From: Achromobacter spanius
GTDB lineage: Bacteria > Pseudomonadota > Gammaproteobacteria > Burkholderiales > Burkholderiaceae_B
Assembly: GCF_029637605.1 (NCBI RefSeq)
Contig: NZ_CP121261.1
Location: 1,364,001-1,428,000 of the forward strand
Length of the DNA: 64,000 nucleotides
Direction of reading: 5' to 3'
Shown: positions 55,419-64,000 of the stretch, one piece after another
Layout of the letters: each line of letters starts with the position of its first letter
How positions within the stretch are numbered: position 1 is the first letter of the stretch
Position numbers and translations under genes: made by a program
The notes under the pieces: generated by a model
What the model saw: only the letters and a program-made list of their open reading frames with translations
Told to the model about the DNA's origin: nothing
The model's database searches: none

Positions 55419-56768
55419 TCAACGCCCGGCCAGCAGCGCTTCAACCGCCAGGCCCACGGCCAGGATGCGGCGGTCGGCGCCGTTGCTGCCGGAGATCATC
55501 AAGCCCACCGGCGCGGTGCCCGGCGCGTGGCAAGGCAGGGACAATGCGCAGCCGTCCAGGAAGTTGATCAGCGTGGGGTTGCGCAGGATCAGGCCGTTGG
55601 CCGCGTAGTAGGCTTCGTCCGACGCCACCAGGTCCGCTACCGCCGGCGCCACAATGGGCGTGGTGGGCATGATGAGCGCGTCGTAGCCGGCAATGCGGTG
55701 GTCCACGGCGGCCACCCAGGCCTCACGCGCGTCCAGCAGGTCCAGGTAGTCGGCGGCGCTCATGTCCTGGCCGCGCATGATGCGCGACACCACGCGCGGG
55801 TCGTAGCGCTTGCCGGCGCGCGCGATCAGGTCGCGGTGCCAGGCCCAGGCTTCGGCCGCCGTGAAGCCGCCCTTGCTGTTGATGTTGCCCAGCTCGGCGA
55901 ATTCGGGAATGGCGATTTCCTCGACCAGCGCGCCCGCGGCCTTCAGCTTGGCCACGGCGGCGGCGAAGCTGTCGGCAACGTGCTTTTCCATGGCATCCAG
56001 CGCCAGCGTGGTCGGCACGGCCAGGCGCAAGCCGCGCAGGGCCATGGCCTCGGGCACCGGGCCGCCGTCGCCGGACAGGATGGCGTCCAGCTCGGCGCAG
56101 CAGCGCACGCTGCCCGCGATGGGGCCGATGGAATCCAGGTTAGCCGACAGCGGCAGCACGCCCGTCATGGACACACGCCACGCGCTGGGCTTGAAGCCCG
56201 TGAGGCCGCACAGCGCGGCCGGGATGCGCACCGAACCGCCGGTGTCGGAACCGACGCCGGCCACGGCCATGCCATCGGCCACCGACACCGCCGCGCCCGA
56301 CGAAGAACCACCCGGAATGCGGCCGGTGCCACGGTCATACGGGTTCAGCGGCGTGCCGTAGTGCGGGTTGATGCCCAGGCCCGAATAGGCGAATTCGGTC
56401 ATGTTGGTACGGCCAATGATGACGGCGCCCGCGGCGATCAAACGCTGCACGACTTCGGCGTTGGCGTCAGCCGCCGGCTCGCCTTCGCGCGCGACGGAAC
56501 CAGCCATGGTGGTTTCGCCTTCGATGTCGAACAGGTCCTTGATGCTGATGGGCAGCCCTTCCACCGCCGAGCGCACGATGCCTGCGGCACGCAGGGTGTC
56601 GGATGCGCGCGCCTGGGCCAGCGCCGATTCGGCATACAGCTTGGTGAACACGCGCGCGCCCTCGCCCGCCGCATCCTGGGCGCGTGCCAGCGCCAGTTCG
56701 GTCAGCGCGACCGACGTGGTACGGCCTTCACTCAGGGCCAAGGTCAGTTCATTCAAGGTCGAAACCAT
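55419..56768 (-). CDS. Amidase (amidase-signature family)
   Basis: 449 residues. The Ser-cisSer-Lys triad is visible: Lys77 in SIKDLFD, a Ser in GGSSSG (153-158) and nucleophile Ser179 in DTGGSVR. It hydrolyses an amide or acts as allophanate/mandelamide-type hydrolase in the cytoplasm; substrate unknown. Not part of a gatCAB set, so a tRNA amidotransferase is unlikely. Its place after a TRAP importer suggests that it processes the imported compound. Confidence 0.9.
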   Translation of the reverse strand: MVSTLNELTLALSEGRTTSVALTELALARAQDAAGEGARVFTKLYAESALAQARASDTLRAAGIVRSAVEGLPISIKDLFDIEGETTMAGSVAREGEPAADANAEVVQRLIAAGAVIIGRTNMTEFAYSGLGINPHYGTPLNPYDRGTGRIPGGSSSGAAVSVADGMAVAGVGSDTGGSVRIPAALCGLTGFKPSAWRVSMTGVLPLSANLDSIGPIAGSVRCCAELDAILSGDGGPVPEAMALRGLRLAVPTTLALDAMEKHVADSFAAAVAKLKAAGALVEEIAIPEFAELGNINSKGGFTAAEAWAWHRDLIARAGKRYDPRVVSRIMRGQDMSAADYLDLLDAREAWVAAVDHRIAGYDALIMPTTPIVAPAVADLVASDEAYYAANGLILRNPTLINFLDGCALSLPCHAPGTAPVGLMISGSNGADRRILAVGLAVEALLAGR

Positions 56769-56867
56769 CTTTGTCCTCGTGCCGACTTGCGGCGTAAAAG
56801 TGCGGACAGGCGCAACCTTGAGAAAAGGCGCGCCTGGCGTTCAATGCCATCCCATCAGGAACCGGAA

Positions 56868-57551
56868 TCAGGCCACCACGGGCAGCGATTCAACATGATA
56901 GCGGTGGCTGATCGTGCGCTGGCGGCGCGGGTCGAACAGTTCCATGGTGAAGTCGGCCGCGGCGCGGATGCCGCCAATGGCGCCCACCGTGCCGCAAGTC
57001 ATGCCCGCGCCTTGCGGCAGCGCGGCCGCGCCGCCGGTGTAGCCCGCGATCAGGTCTTGCGGCGTGCGCAGCGTGGACAGCGGGCCTTCCTGGTACAGCA
57101 CCTTTTCGCCGTTCTCGACGATGTACGAACGGATAACCAGTTCGTCCCAGTAGTCGGCCACGTCGGCCAGGCGCCAGGCAACGGTGGCGACAGGCTTCAC
57201 GCAGACCTGCTTGGACATGGCGACGCTGACGGTCTCCAGCTTGCGGTCGGTATGGTCGGACGCGATGCTGACGTACATTTCGCCGTCCACGGCGAACACA
57301 AAGGTTTCCACTTCGCCCGAGGAATCCTCGCCCACGGCCTGCACGCGTTCAGCCTGCGTGAGTTGGTTATCGGCAATGCGGTAGTACAGCGGCACGCTGG
57401 TCGGGCGCGGCACGCCAATGGCGGCCAGTTCTTCGATGTGGTGCTCAATGGCGGCCATGTCGCGTCCGGCCCAGCCGGCCACGATCAGGGTGTTGAAGTC
57501 CACTTCCACCTGGCGGGGATTGGCGTCGTCGATGTTGAATACGGCTTTCAT
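56868..57551 (-). CDS. DUF2848 family protein
   Basis: 227 residues. The segment around IVAGWAGRDMAAIEHHIEEL and later TCGTVGAIGGIRAA are characteristic of DUF2848, a family of unknown function often found with amidases or hydrolases. ATG at 57551 has AGGA upstream; the frame is open to 57593. Lies between the TRAP genes and the amidase, so likely a catabolic step or a lactonase/isomerase-like role. No catalytic residue can be named. Confidence 0.82.
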   Translation of the reverse strand: MKAVFNIDDANPRQVEVDFNTLIVAGWAGRDMAAIEHHIEELAAIGVPRPTSVPLYYRIADNQLTQAERVQAVGEDSSGEVETFVFAVDGEMYVSIASDHTDRKLETVSVAMSKQVCVKPVATVAWRLADVADYWDELVIRSYIVENGEKVLYQEGPLSTLRTPQDLIAGYTGGAAALPQGAGMTCGTVGAIGGIRAAADFTMELFDPRRQRTISHRYHVESLPVVA

Positions 57552-57623
57552 ATCAGTCCTGCGGAAATAACGGGTGGAAAACGGTGCGGCCACCCATGGG
57601 CCGCACCCGGTTCAAACAAGCTG

Positions 57624-58907
57624 TCAACCAAAGGCGCGCGGCAACCACAGCGCCAGATCGGGCCAAAACGCCAGCAGCGCCAGCATCAGGAACATGGCGG
57701 CCACGAACGGTAGGCTGCCGACAATGACGGCGCCCATGGAACCGCTCTTGCGCAAGCTTTGCACCACGAACAGGTTCAGGCCCACGGGCGGCGTGATCAG
57801 CGCGGCTTCGACCAGGATGATGATGACGATGCCCAGCCAGATCGGGTCGTAACCCAGCGCAATCATGATGGGCGCCACGATGGGGATGGTCGTGATCATC
57901 ATGGACAGCGTTTCCATGAAGCAGCCCAGCACCAGGTAGAAGATCACCACGATCAACAGCATCCAGCCGGGCGACAGCCCTAGCCCGGTGATCGACTTGG
58001 TCAAGGCATCGGTCAGGCCGGTGGCCGACATGACGAAGTTCAGGAAGCTGGCCGCGATGACGATCAGCATGATCATCGCCGTGGACCGCATCGTGCCTTC
58101 CATCACTTCGCGCAGCATCTTCCAGCTCAGGCGGCGGAACCAGGCGGCCAGGATGAACGCACCCAGCACGCCCAGCGCGGCGGCTTCGGTTGGCGTGGCC
58201 AGGCCCGCGTAGATGGAACCCACCACCAGGAAGAAGATGCCCATGGGCGGCGCCAGGTGCACCAGGCTGCCCAGGCGCTGTCCCCAGGTCGCATGGATCT
58301 TCTTGCCGCCCCAGGACGGCTTGGCCACGCACGCCACCACAATCATCAGCATGAACAGCGCGGCCATCGCGAAACCGGGGATGATGCCGGCCAGGTACAG
58401 CTTGGGCACCGACGAATTGGTCAGCACGCCATAGATCACCAGGTTGATGGACGGCGGAATCAAGATGCCCAACGTTCCGCCCGCGGCCAGGCTGCCCAGG
58501 AACAGCGGTTCGTTGTAGCCGTACTTGCGGATTTGCGGAATGGCAACGGTGCCCACGGTGGCCGCGGTGGCCACGCTGGAACCAGACGTGGCCGAAAACA
58601 AGGTGGATGCGCCGATGTTGGCGTGCATCAAGCCGCCCGGCAGCCACGACAACCACAGGCTCATGGCGCCGTACATGCGTTCCGCGAAGCCCGCGCGCAG
58701 CAGCACTTCGCCCAGCATGATGAACAGCGGAATCGCCACCAGCAGGAACTCATTGTTCGAGCTCCAGGAAATTTCACCGATGGCGCGCGACAGCGGGAGC
58801 ATCGAGAACAGCGGGTCCAGAATCAGGCCCAGCACACCAAGCGCCGCGCCCACCGGAATGGACAGGCCGATCAGCACCAGCAACAACGTCAATGCGGTGG
58901 AAATCAT
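57624..58907 (-). CDS. TRAP transporter large permease (DctM type), second system
   Basis: 427 residues, about twelve membrane helices. SGSSVATAATVGTVAIPQIR and GTLGILIPPSINLVIYGVLT are the transport-site motifs, with ITPPVGLNLFVVQSL in the second half. AAGGAGAC precedes the ATG at 58907, which overlaps the small-permease stop (ATGA). It imports the substrate for the amidase operon. Confidence 0.94.
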   Translation of the reverse strand: MISTALTLLLVLIGLSIPVGAALGVLGLILDPLFSMLPLSRAIGEISWSSNNEFLLVAIPLFIMLGEVLLRAGFAERMYGAMSLWLSWLPGGLMHANIGASTLFSATSGSSVATAATVGTVAIPQIRKYGYNEPLFLGSLAAGGTLGILIPPSINLVIYGVLTNSSVPKLYLAGIIPGFAMAALFMLMIVVACVAKPSWGGKKIHATWGQRLGSLVHLAPPMGIFFLVVGSIYAGLATPTEAAALGVLGAFILAAWFRRLSWKMLREVMEGTMRSTAMIMLIVIAASFLNFVMSATGLTDALTKSITGLGLSPGWMLLIVVIFYLVLGCFMETLSMMITTIPIVAPIMIALGYDPIWLGIVIIILVEAALITPPVGLNLFVVQSLRKSGSMGAVIVGSLPFVAAMFLMLALLAFWPDLALWLPRAFG

Positions 58908-59524
58908 GCCGCGTCTCCTTTCACCATGCGCTCGCCCGCGGCGGCTTCTTCTTCGGCTTCTTCCTGCGCCGAACGTACGCCACAAATCTGCTTGACCAGG
59001 TCAATATCGCCCGTGACCAGCGCGGCTGACGCGCGCGTCAGCATCAGCGCAACGGTGATGCACATCCAGGCCAGACCCAACAACCACAGGCCCTGCGGGA
59101 TCCACAAGGGGGTGGCCAGCGGCGTGTTGGCCGTGGACTTCTGCGCCCACGAGGTCTGCACCACGTCGTAGGCGTAATACGTCAGGAACACCATGAAGAC
59201 GGCCATCGCCACCATGGAAATCCAATCCAGCACAGCCGACAGGCGCACCGGTAAATATTGATAGAGCACATCAACGCGCACGTTGGCGCGCTGCAAGGTG
59301 GCGAACGCCAACGCCCAGGACGTGCTGATGGCGAAAGCGTAGCTGGAGAGCTCGTCGGCGCCACCGGTGTTGAAGCCCAGGAATTTGCGGGCCAGCACGT
59401 CGAAGGAGATCAGCAGCACGCTGGCCACCGTCAACGCACCGCCGGCCCAGACGGCGACGCGCGACAAGCTCTCGGCGCGCCGCAACAGGCCGCCCAGCAG
59501 GCGGAAGTGTTCGGTTTGGGTCAT
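58904..59524 (-). CDS. TRAP transporter small permease (DctQ type), second system
   Basis: 206 residues, four membrane helices (ALTVASVLLISFDVLARKFL, then DELSSYAFAISTSWALAF). The C-terminal tail is unusually acidic (AQEEAEEEAAAGE). Start at 59524 with AGGTG upstream; 59545 is an alternative. A hairpin terminator separates it from the binding-protein gene upstream. Confidence 0.9.
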   Translation of the reverse strand: MTQTEHFRLLGGLLRRAESLSRVAVWAGGALTVASVLLISFDVLARKFLGFNTGGADELSSYAFAISTSWALAFATLQRANVRVDVLYQYLPVRLSAVLDWISMVAMAVFMVFLTYYAYDVVQTSWAQKSTANTPLATPLWIPQGLWLLGLAWMCITVALMLTRASAALVTGDIDLVKQICGVRSAQEEAEEEAAAGERMVKGDAA

Positions 59525-59563
59525 GGATAGCACCTCTGCGGGCATGCGCCCGGTATGTCTGGC

Positions 59564-59597
59564 AAAAAAACGCGCCGCCGCGCGATGCGGCGGCGCG
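59564..59597 (-). terminator. Intra-operon terminator between TRAP binding protein and permeases
   Basis: CGCGCCGCCGC / GCGGCGGCGCG, an 11-bp perfect stem with a 5-base loop followed on the minus strand by seven T residues. Confidence 0.88.
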
Positions 59598-59606
59598 GTC
59601 CAGCGC

Positions 59607-60653
59607 TTACTTGCTGGCGGTCAGGCCCAGCGTCTTGCCGATGGTGGCGTTGAAGTCCTTCACGCACTGCGCCGAGCAGCGGGCGGCCCACTTGGGCAGC
59701 ACGGCTTCTTCGGCAACCTTCTTCAGCAGCGCGCGGTCGGCGTCGGACGGCTGAACCAGGACCATCTTGCCCTTGACCGGGAACGGGCAGGCAGCGGCGC
59801 CCGTGTTGCAGTCATAGCCTTCCTGCGTCTGGCGCGCGGCGGCGTCCCAGATGTTGTCGACCAGCGTCTTCACGTTGGTTTGCAGGAACGTGCGCACGGC
59901 GGGGTCCAGCTTGTCCCAGGCCTTTTGGTTGACGGCGTGGATTTGCTGGTTCCAGTTAATCGGCAGCGCAACCAGGTGCGTGGACACTTCATACCACTTG
60001 GCCGAGTAGCCCGACAGCGAACCCGTGATGGCGCAATCGACCACCTTGTTCTGCAGGGCCGGAACCACTTCGCCGAACGCCATCGTCACGCTGGAACCGC
60101 CCAGCGCTTCGACGAATTCAGCCGTGGTGCGGCTGCTGGTGCGGACCTTCTTGCCCTTGATGTCGGCCAGGCCCTTGATATCGGCGTTGCAGAACAGCAC
60201 TTGCGCGGGATAGGTGGAAATGCCCAGCAGCTTGACGTTGCTACCTTCGCCGTAAAGCTTGGCGTAGACGGGTTCGAACGCATCGGTCACGGCGCGGGCG
60301 GTCTTGACGTCAGGCGCCAGGCCGGCCAGGTCGATGGCTTCGTTGATGGGGTTGTCGCTGGCGAAGTACGACAGCGTGGCGGTGCCGAATTCAATCACGC
60401 CTTGCGACATCAGGCGCAGCAACTCGGGACCCTTCAGGCCCATTTCGTTGAAGCCCTTGATTTCCGCCGTGACCTGGCCCTTGGACAGCTCGGGAATGGT
60501 CTTGGTCCAGAACGGCTTTTCGTAGTCGTTATAGGCGGTCAGGTTGGACAGGCCTCCCACGACCTTCAACTGGGTTTTGGGCAGGTCCTGCGCGTGAACG
60601 GCGCCGGTCAGCAAACTGGCGGCGACGGCGGCGAAAACAAGAGACTTCTTCAT
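59607..60653 (-). CDS. TRAP transporter substrate-binding protein (DctP type), second system
   Basis: 348 residues. Signal peptide cut after AVHAQ (about 22). The conserved arginine segment is KGKKVRTSSRTTAEFVEALG, and GEVVPALQNKVVDCAITG follows. Four Cys near the C-terminal half (GYDCNTGAAACPF, ARCSAQC) suggest disulfides. AGGAGT lies 8 bases before the ATG at 60653. Ligand unknown; operon context suggests an amide or cyclic acid. Confidence 0.92.
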   Translation of the reverse strand: MKKSLVFAAVAASLLTGAVHAQDLPKTQLKVVGGLSNLTAYNDYEKPFWTKTIPELSKGQVTAEIKGFNEMGLKGPELLRLMSQGVIEFGTATLSYFASDNPINEAIDLAGLAPDVKTARAVTDAFEPVYAKLYGEGSNVKLLGISTYPAQVLFCNADIKGLADIKGKKVRTSSRTTAEFVEALGGSSVTMAFGEVVPALQNKVVDCAITGSLSGYSAKWYEVSTHLVALPINWNQQIHAVNQKAWDKLDPAVRTFLQTNVKTLVDNIWDAAARQTQEGYDCNTGAAACPFPVKGKMVLVQPSDADRALLKKVAEEAVLPKWAARCSAQCVKDFNATIGKTLGLTASK

Positions 60654-61064
60654 GGACAAAACTCCTGGCTGGCGGGATGGTCTGCGCACGCGGGATCCCG
60701 TTACCCCGGTCACGTGCGGTTTGGGTTCAGGTAATCAGGCGCGATGAACGCGCGCGGCGCGTGGCCAAGGACGTGGCGCCAGGGTCTGCAATTGGATCGA
60801 GTGACTATTCATGCTTTTCCCCCGCACTGTGTATCCAGGCGTTGCATTCTTGATGTTTCGCCATTGCATCCGCCGGGGCAGGAAGCGTCCAATCGTATGT
60901 TGCGATGTGGGGGTATAAATATTTCTTGGGTCTCGTCCGCGGGTGCCGATGGGATTCGCGCAAATGACGGCCTGGCGCGGGCTTGCAGGCCGTTGCAGGC
61001 CTGTCTGCGCATGGCTGACGATACCCCCGGCGACCCCGTGCCAACCGGCGACCGGGGAAAACAC
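60654..61064 (-). promoter_or_regulatory. Regulatory gap between LysR gene and TRAP operon
   Basis: 411 bases without a convincing gene. An AT-rich palindromic core AAATATTT lies at 60918-60925. A GC-rich hairpin (CCCCGG / CCGGGG, about 61029-61057) may end LysR transcription. The promoter of the TRAP operon should be here, but no unambiguous -35/-10 pair was found. Confidence 0.4.
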
Positions 61065-61970
61065 CTAGATCGGAATTCCGTCCCCGGCCTGCGCCGCGAC
61101 CTTTTGCGCCATCTGCGCAATGACCCTGACGGCGTGGCTGTCCGGCCCCTGCACCCAGCTTGCGGTGAAGCTCAGCTCGGGCAAGGGGTCGGCCTGCACG
61201 CGCAGGATGCGGAGTTCGCCGCGCGCCAATTCCTTGCCCAGGAACACCGGCGCGATCACGCTGGTGCCGATGCCATCCTGCGTCATCCGCACCACCATGG
61301 ACATGGATGCGCTGCCATACATGCGCGGCGAGGCCACGCCGGCGCGCGTCAGCATGTCGCGCACGACTCGATACGGCGAACTATTGGATGGGTACGTGAT
61401 GATGGGCAGCTTGCCGATGCGCTCAAGCGTCAGCGGCTCGGGGCCCAGGTCCAGCGTGGGGCTGGCCACCCAGGCCAGCGGATAGCTGCACAGCGCCAGG
61501 TTTTCAACACGCGCCTCAAGCACGGGCCCCATCAGGAAGGCCAGGTCGATCTGGCGCGACATCAGGTGCGGGCGCAGCACGTGGGTGGTGTCCACCTCGA
61601 TTTCCAGCACCAACGCTGGATAGGTCGAATGGATCAGTTCGATGAGTGTGGGCAGCCAGGTCTGCACAATGGTCTCGGCCACGCCGATGCGCACCGTGCC
61701 GGTCATCACGTTCTGTTCGCGCGCGGCCTCGAACATGTCGCGCCGCACTTGCAGCATGCGTTCGGCATGCGACAGCAATTCGTGGCCCTTGGCGGTGAGC
61801 TTGACGCCGCGCGCGTCGCGCTCGAAGAGCCGCACGCCCAAGTCCGCCTCAAGCGAGGCGATGCGCTGCGAGACGGCAGGCTGTGTGGTGTTGAGCTTGT
61901 CGGACGCGGCACGAAAGCTGCCCAGCGTGGCGACCCAAAAAAAAGTTTCGACGTTACGTAGTTCGATCAT
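61065..61970 (-). CDS. LysR family transcriptional regulator of the TRAP/amidase operon
   Basis: 301 residues starting MIELRNVETFFWVATLGSFR; the winged helix contains NTTQPAVSQRIASLEADLG. The effector domain begins near GTVRIGVAETIVQTWLP. Located immediately upstream of, and in the same direction as, the TRAP/DUF2848/amidase/DUF1445 operon, it is the probable regulator. The frame is open to 62168 through the divergent gene; ATG 61970 is the normal LysR start. Confidence 0.9.
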   Translation of the reverse strand: MIELRNVETFFWVATLGSFRAASDKLNTTQPAVSQRIASLEADLGVRLFERDARGVKLTAKGHELLSHAERMLQVRRDMFEAAREQNVMTGTVRIGVAETIVQTWLPTLIELIHSTYPALVLEIEVDTTHVLRPHLMSRQIDLAFLMGPVLEARVENLALCSYPLAWVASPTLDLGPEPLTLERIGKLPIITYPSNSSPYRVVRDMLTRAGVASPRMYGSASMSMVVRMTQDGIGTSVIAPVFLGKELARGELRILRVQADPLPELSFTASWVQGPDSHAVRVIAQMAQKVAAQAGDGIPI

Positions 61971-62037
61971 TGGCCTGTTCCCCCGGCGCGATGAGCGTAT
62001 CATGGCAGCCGCCCATTTCCCCATCAGGAGCCCGTCC

Positions 62038-62997
62038 ATGCCCCCGGCCGATCCAGGTCGCCCACAAGCCCCCGCGCCTGCCTCGCGCGGCCCGCTCGTC
62101 GGTATCTTGCTGCTGGTGCTATCGATGTGGACGCTTTCCTGTCTGGACGCCAGTGGCAAATGGGTCATGAATGCGGGCGTGCCGCTACTGGTGCTGTCTT
62201 GGTTCCGCTACGTGGTGCACCTGATCCTGGTGTTGGCGCTGGTATTGCCGGCCCGCGGGCTGCGGGTGCTGCGCAGCAACAAGCCGCGCGAACAACTGAT
62301 ACGCGGCGGCTCCATGTTCCTGGCCACGCTGATGTTCTTCACGACGCTCAGCTACATTCCGCAGGCCGAAGCCACGGCCATCAACTTCCTGGCGCCCTTG
62401 CTGGTGCTGTCGGTGGCGCCCTGGGTCCTGAAAGAGCCCGCCCGCATGTCCCGCTTTGTGGCGGCGGGCATTGCGTTTATCGGCGTCATCATCGTCATCC
62501 GTCCTGGCGGCGGCTTGCATCCGGTTGGCACCATTTTCGGTTTGCTGACGGCCTGTTGCTTTGCCGCGCAGTTCATCGCCACGCGGCGGGTGGCGGGCGA
62601 TGACCCGTTCACCTCGCTGATCTGGAGCGGCGCGGTGGGCACGGTCTGCCTGACGGTGACCCTGCCTTTCGTATTGCCGGCGGCGCTGCCGGTCTTGCAG
62701 GGCCTATCCGGCTTCGATTGGTTCTTGCTGATCTCGACCGGCCTGACTGGCGGGGTCGGCCATCTGTTCCAGATCGCCGCGTACCGCCGGGCCCCGGCGT
62801 CCACGCTGGCGCCCTTCATCTATTTGCAGATCATCAGCGCCACGTCCGTGGGCTGGCTGGTCTATGGCCATTTCCCGGACCCGCTGACCTGGCTGGGCAT
62901 CGCCATCATCTGCGCCAGCGGCATCGGCATCGGCCTGATCGAATGGCGCCGCAGCCTGGCCATCAGCGCGGCGTCCACCAGGGCCGCTGTTCGCTAG
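62038..62997 (+). CDS. DMT-superfamily transporter (EamA type)
   Basis: 319 residues with ten membrane helices and two EamA repeats. [20 protein letters not shown] ends the first half region and [19 protein letters not shown] belongs to the second. Probably exports a metabolite from the inner membrane; substrate unknown. AGGAG lies 7 bases before ATG 62038; ATG 62002 is a weaker alternative. Divergent from the LysR gene, 67 bases apart. Confidence 0.9.
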   Translation: MPPADPGRPQAPAPASRGPLVGILLLVLSMWTLSCLDASGKWVMNAGVPLLVLSWFRYVVHLILVLALVLPARGLRVLRSNKPREQLIRGGSMFLATLMFFTTLSYIPQAEATAINFLAPLLVLSVAPWVLKEPARMSRFVAAGIAFIGVIIVIRPGGGLHPVGTIFGLLTACCFAAQFIATRRVAGDDPFTSLIWSGAVGTVCLTVTLPFVLPAALPVLQGLSGFDWFLLISTGLTGGVGHLFQIAAYRRAPASTLAPFIYLQIISATSVGWLVYGHFPDPLTWLGIAIICASGIGIGLIEWRRSLAISAASTRAAVR

Positions 62998-63127
62998 ATC
63001 CACCGCTGAACCCAAGGGCGCGGGCCGTGTCCGGCGCGCGCCGGGCGGCTCCCGTACAATGCTCGTCGCTTTTTGCGCTTTCGCGCTTAGGCTCCCAGCA
63101 TCCGGCATTTCCCCGAGCGAGGTTTTC

Positions 63128-64000
63128 ATGGTCATCAAGCCCCGTGTGCGCGGCTTTATCTGCGTCACCACCCATCCCGTTGGCTGCGAAGCCAACGTTA
63201 ACAAGCAGATCGACTACGTTCGGGCGCAAGGCCCCATCGCCGGGGGGCCGAAGCGCGTATTGGTACTGGGCGCCTCAACCGGCTACGGCCTGGGTGCGCG
63301 CATCAGTGCGGCCTTCGGCTGTGGCGCGGAAACCTTGGGCGTGTTTTTCGAACGTCCCGCCGACGCCGCCAAGGCCGGCACGCCGGGCTGGTACAACACC
63401 GCCGCCTTCCACAAGGCGGCAGAAACCCAGGGCCTGACCGCCACCAGCATCAACGGCGACGCCTTCTCGGACGAGATCAAACAAAAGACCATTGCCGCCA
63501 TCAAGGCGGGCATGGGCCAGGTGGACCAGGTCGTCTACAGCCTGGCCGCCCCGCGCCGCACCCATCCCACGACGGGCCAGGTGTTCAATTCCACGCTCAA
63601 ACCGATCGGCAACGCGGTCAACCTGCGCGGCCTGGACACCGACCGCGAAGTGGTCAAGGAGTCCGTGCTGGAGCCAGCCACGCAAGCCGAGATCGACGCC
63701 ACCGTGGCCGTCATGGGCGGTGAAGACTGGCAGATGTGGATAGACGCGCTGCTGGATGCCGGCGTGCTGGCCGAAGGTGCCACGACGACGGCCTTCACCT
63801 ACCTGGGAGAAAAGATCACGCACGACATCTATTGGAACGGGTCGATCGGCGCGGCCAAGAAGGATCTGGACGAGAAGGTGCTGGACATCCGCGCCAAGCT
63901 GGCTGCCCGCGGTGGCGACGCCCGCGTGTCGGTGCTGAAGGCGGTGGTCACCCAGGCCAGCTCGGCCATTCCGATGATGCCGCTGTACCTGTCGCTGCTG
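63128..64000 (+). CDS. fabV: Trans-2-enoyl-ACP/CoA reductase FabV, cut by window end
   Basis: 291 residues are visible of about 395-400. [20 protein letters not shown] is the typical FabV start. The NADH-binding loop GASTGYGLG is at 48-56, and the active site Tyr235-x8-Lys244 lies in [15 protein letters not shown]. It reduces enoyl-ACP in the last step of fatty-acid elongation; FabV enzymes are insensitive to triclosan. No ribosome-binding site of note except GAGG at 63119-63122. The 3' end lies outside the window. Confidence 0.95.
   Translation, partial: MVIKPRVRGFICVTTHPVGCEANVNKQIDYVRAQGPIAGGPKRVLVLGASTGYGLGARISAAFGCGAETLGVFFERPADAAKAGTPGWYNTAAFHKAAETQGLTATSINGDAFSDEIKQKTIAAIKAGMGQVDQVVYSLAAPRRTHPTTGQVFNSTLKPIGNAVNLRGLDTDREVVKESVLEPATQAEIDATVAVMGGEDWQMWIDALLDAGVLAEGATTTAFTYLGEKITHDIYWNGSIGAAKKDLDEKVLDIRAKLAARGGDARVSVLKAVVTQASSAIPMMPLYLSLL

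Noticed and set aside
55419..56768. Amidase as GatA of the tRNA amidotransferase
   Set aside because: No gatB or gatC nearby, and the gene is embedded in a transport/catabolic operon.
55527..57713. 728-residue open frame antisense to the amidase and DUF2848 genes
   Set aside because: It spans two real genes and their gap, has low-complexity His/Arg/Gly composition and no domain; a GC-driven shadow.
60735..61064. 109-residue minus-strand open frame between the LysR and TRAP genes
   Set aside because: No similarity to any family I recognise and Arg/Pro-rich shadow-like composition; overlapping frames on both strands are equally long.

Overview
The window is high-GC chromosomal DNA from a betaproteobacterium of the Alcaligenaceae, most likely Achromobacter or a close Bordetella relative. 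The evidence is the Bug-type and TRAP solute-binding proteins, a FabV enoyl reductase, a GSI-type glnA with ntrBC beside it, and the gmk-rpoZ-spoT and yicC/rph blocks. I count 58 protein genes, two of them cut by the window edges. I saw no tRNA, rRNA, CRISPR array or prophage. Names rest on motif recognition, not on database searches.

Layout. 1-2.1 kb: end of an AtuA-type catabolic gene, its small partner and a Bug binding protein. 2.2-6.9 kb: fpr and an iron(III) ABC transporter (fbpABC) behind a Fur-like box. 6.9-9.7 kb: two pirin-family genes and a LysR regulator. 9.7-11.8 kb: an array of 85-bp hairpin repeats interrupted by an IS110-family element. 11.8-18 kb: ntrC-ntrB, glnA with a sigma-54/NtrC promoter, hemW and rdgB. 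18-24.4 kb: an EAL-CBS-GGDEF protein, a chemoreceptor whose 3' end runs into it, an acyl-CoA dehydrogenase and an MmgE/PrpD gene. 24.4-25.3 kb: four 221-bp repeat units. 25.3-27.2 kb: rph and yicC. 27.2-37.8 kb: LysR, lysP-like permease, amn, a zinc-linked ZnuD-like receptor unit, an NlpC/P60 peptidase, an SDR and tsdBA thiosulfate dehydrogenase. 37.9-41.1 kb: gmk-rpoZ-spoT. 41.2-44.6 kb: glnHPQ and a C45 acyltransferase-like protein. 44.6-49.1 kb: another repeat pair, a 5-oxoprolinase and its likely regulator. 49.2-54.5 kb: nudC, a TRAP transporter and a porin. 54.6-62 kb: a TRAP / DUF2848 / amidase / DUF1445 catabolic operon with its LysR gene. 62-64 kb: a DMT permease and the start of fabV.

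How the genes work together. Nitrogen handling recurs: ntrBC, glnA, glnHPQ, a lysine permease, amn, 5-oxoprolinase and the amidase/DUF1445 operon. Conserved core genes (hemW-rdgB, rph/yicC, gmk-rpoZ-spoT) are separated by two blocks of accessory genes.

The strongest observation is the IS110-family element at about 10290-11493. Its 5' non-coding part can be folded by eye into two guide loops of a bridge RNA. The guides match the target and donor sequences at the two observed junctions, and the target is the host's own hairpin repeat. The same repeat family occupies three separate gaps, and all three lie between convergent genes.
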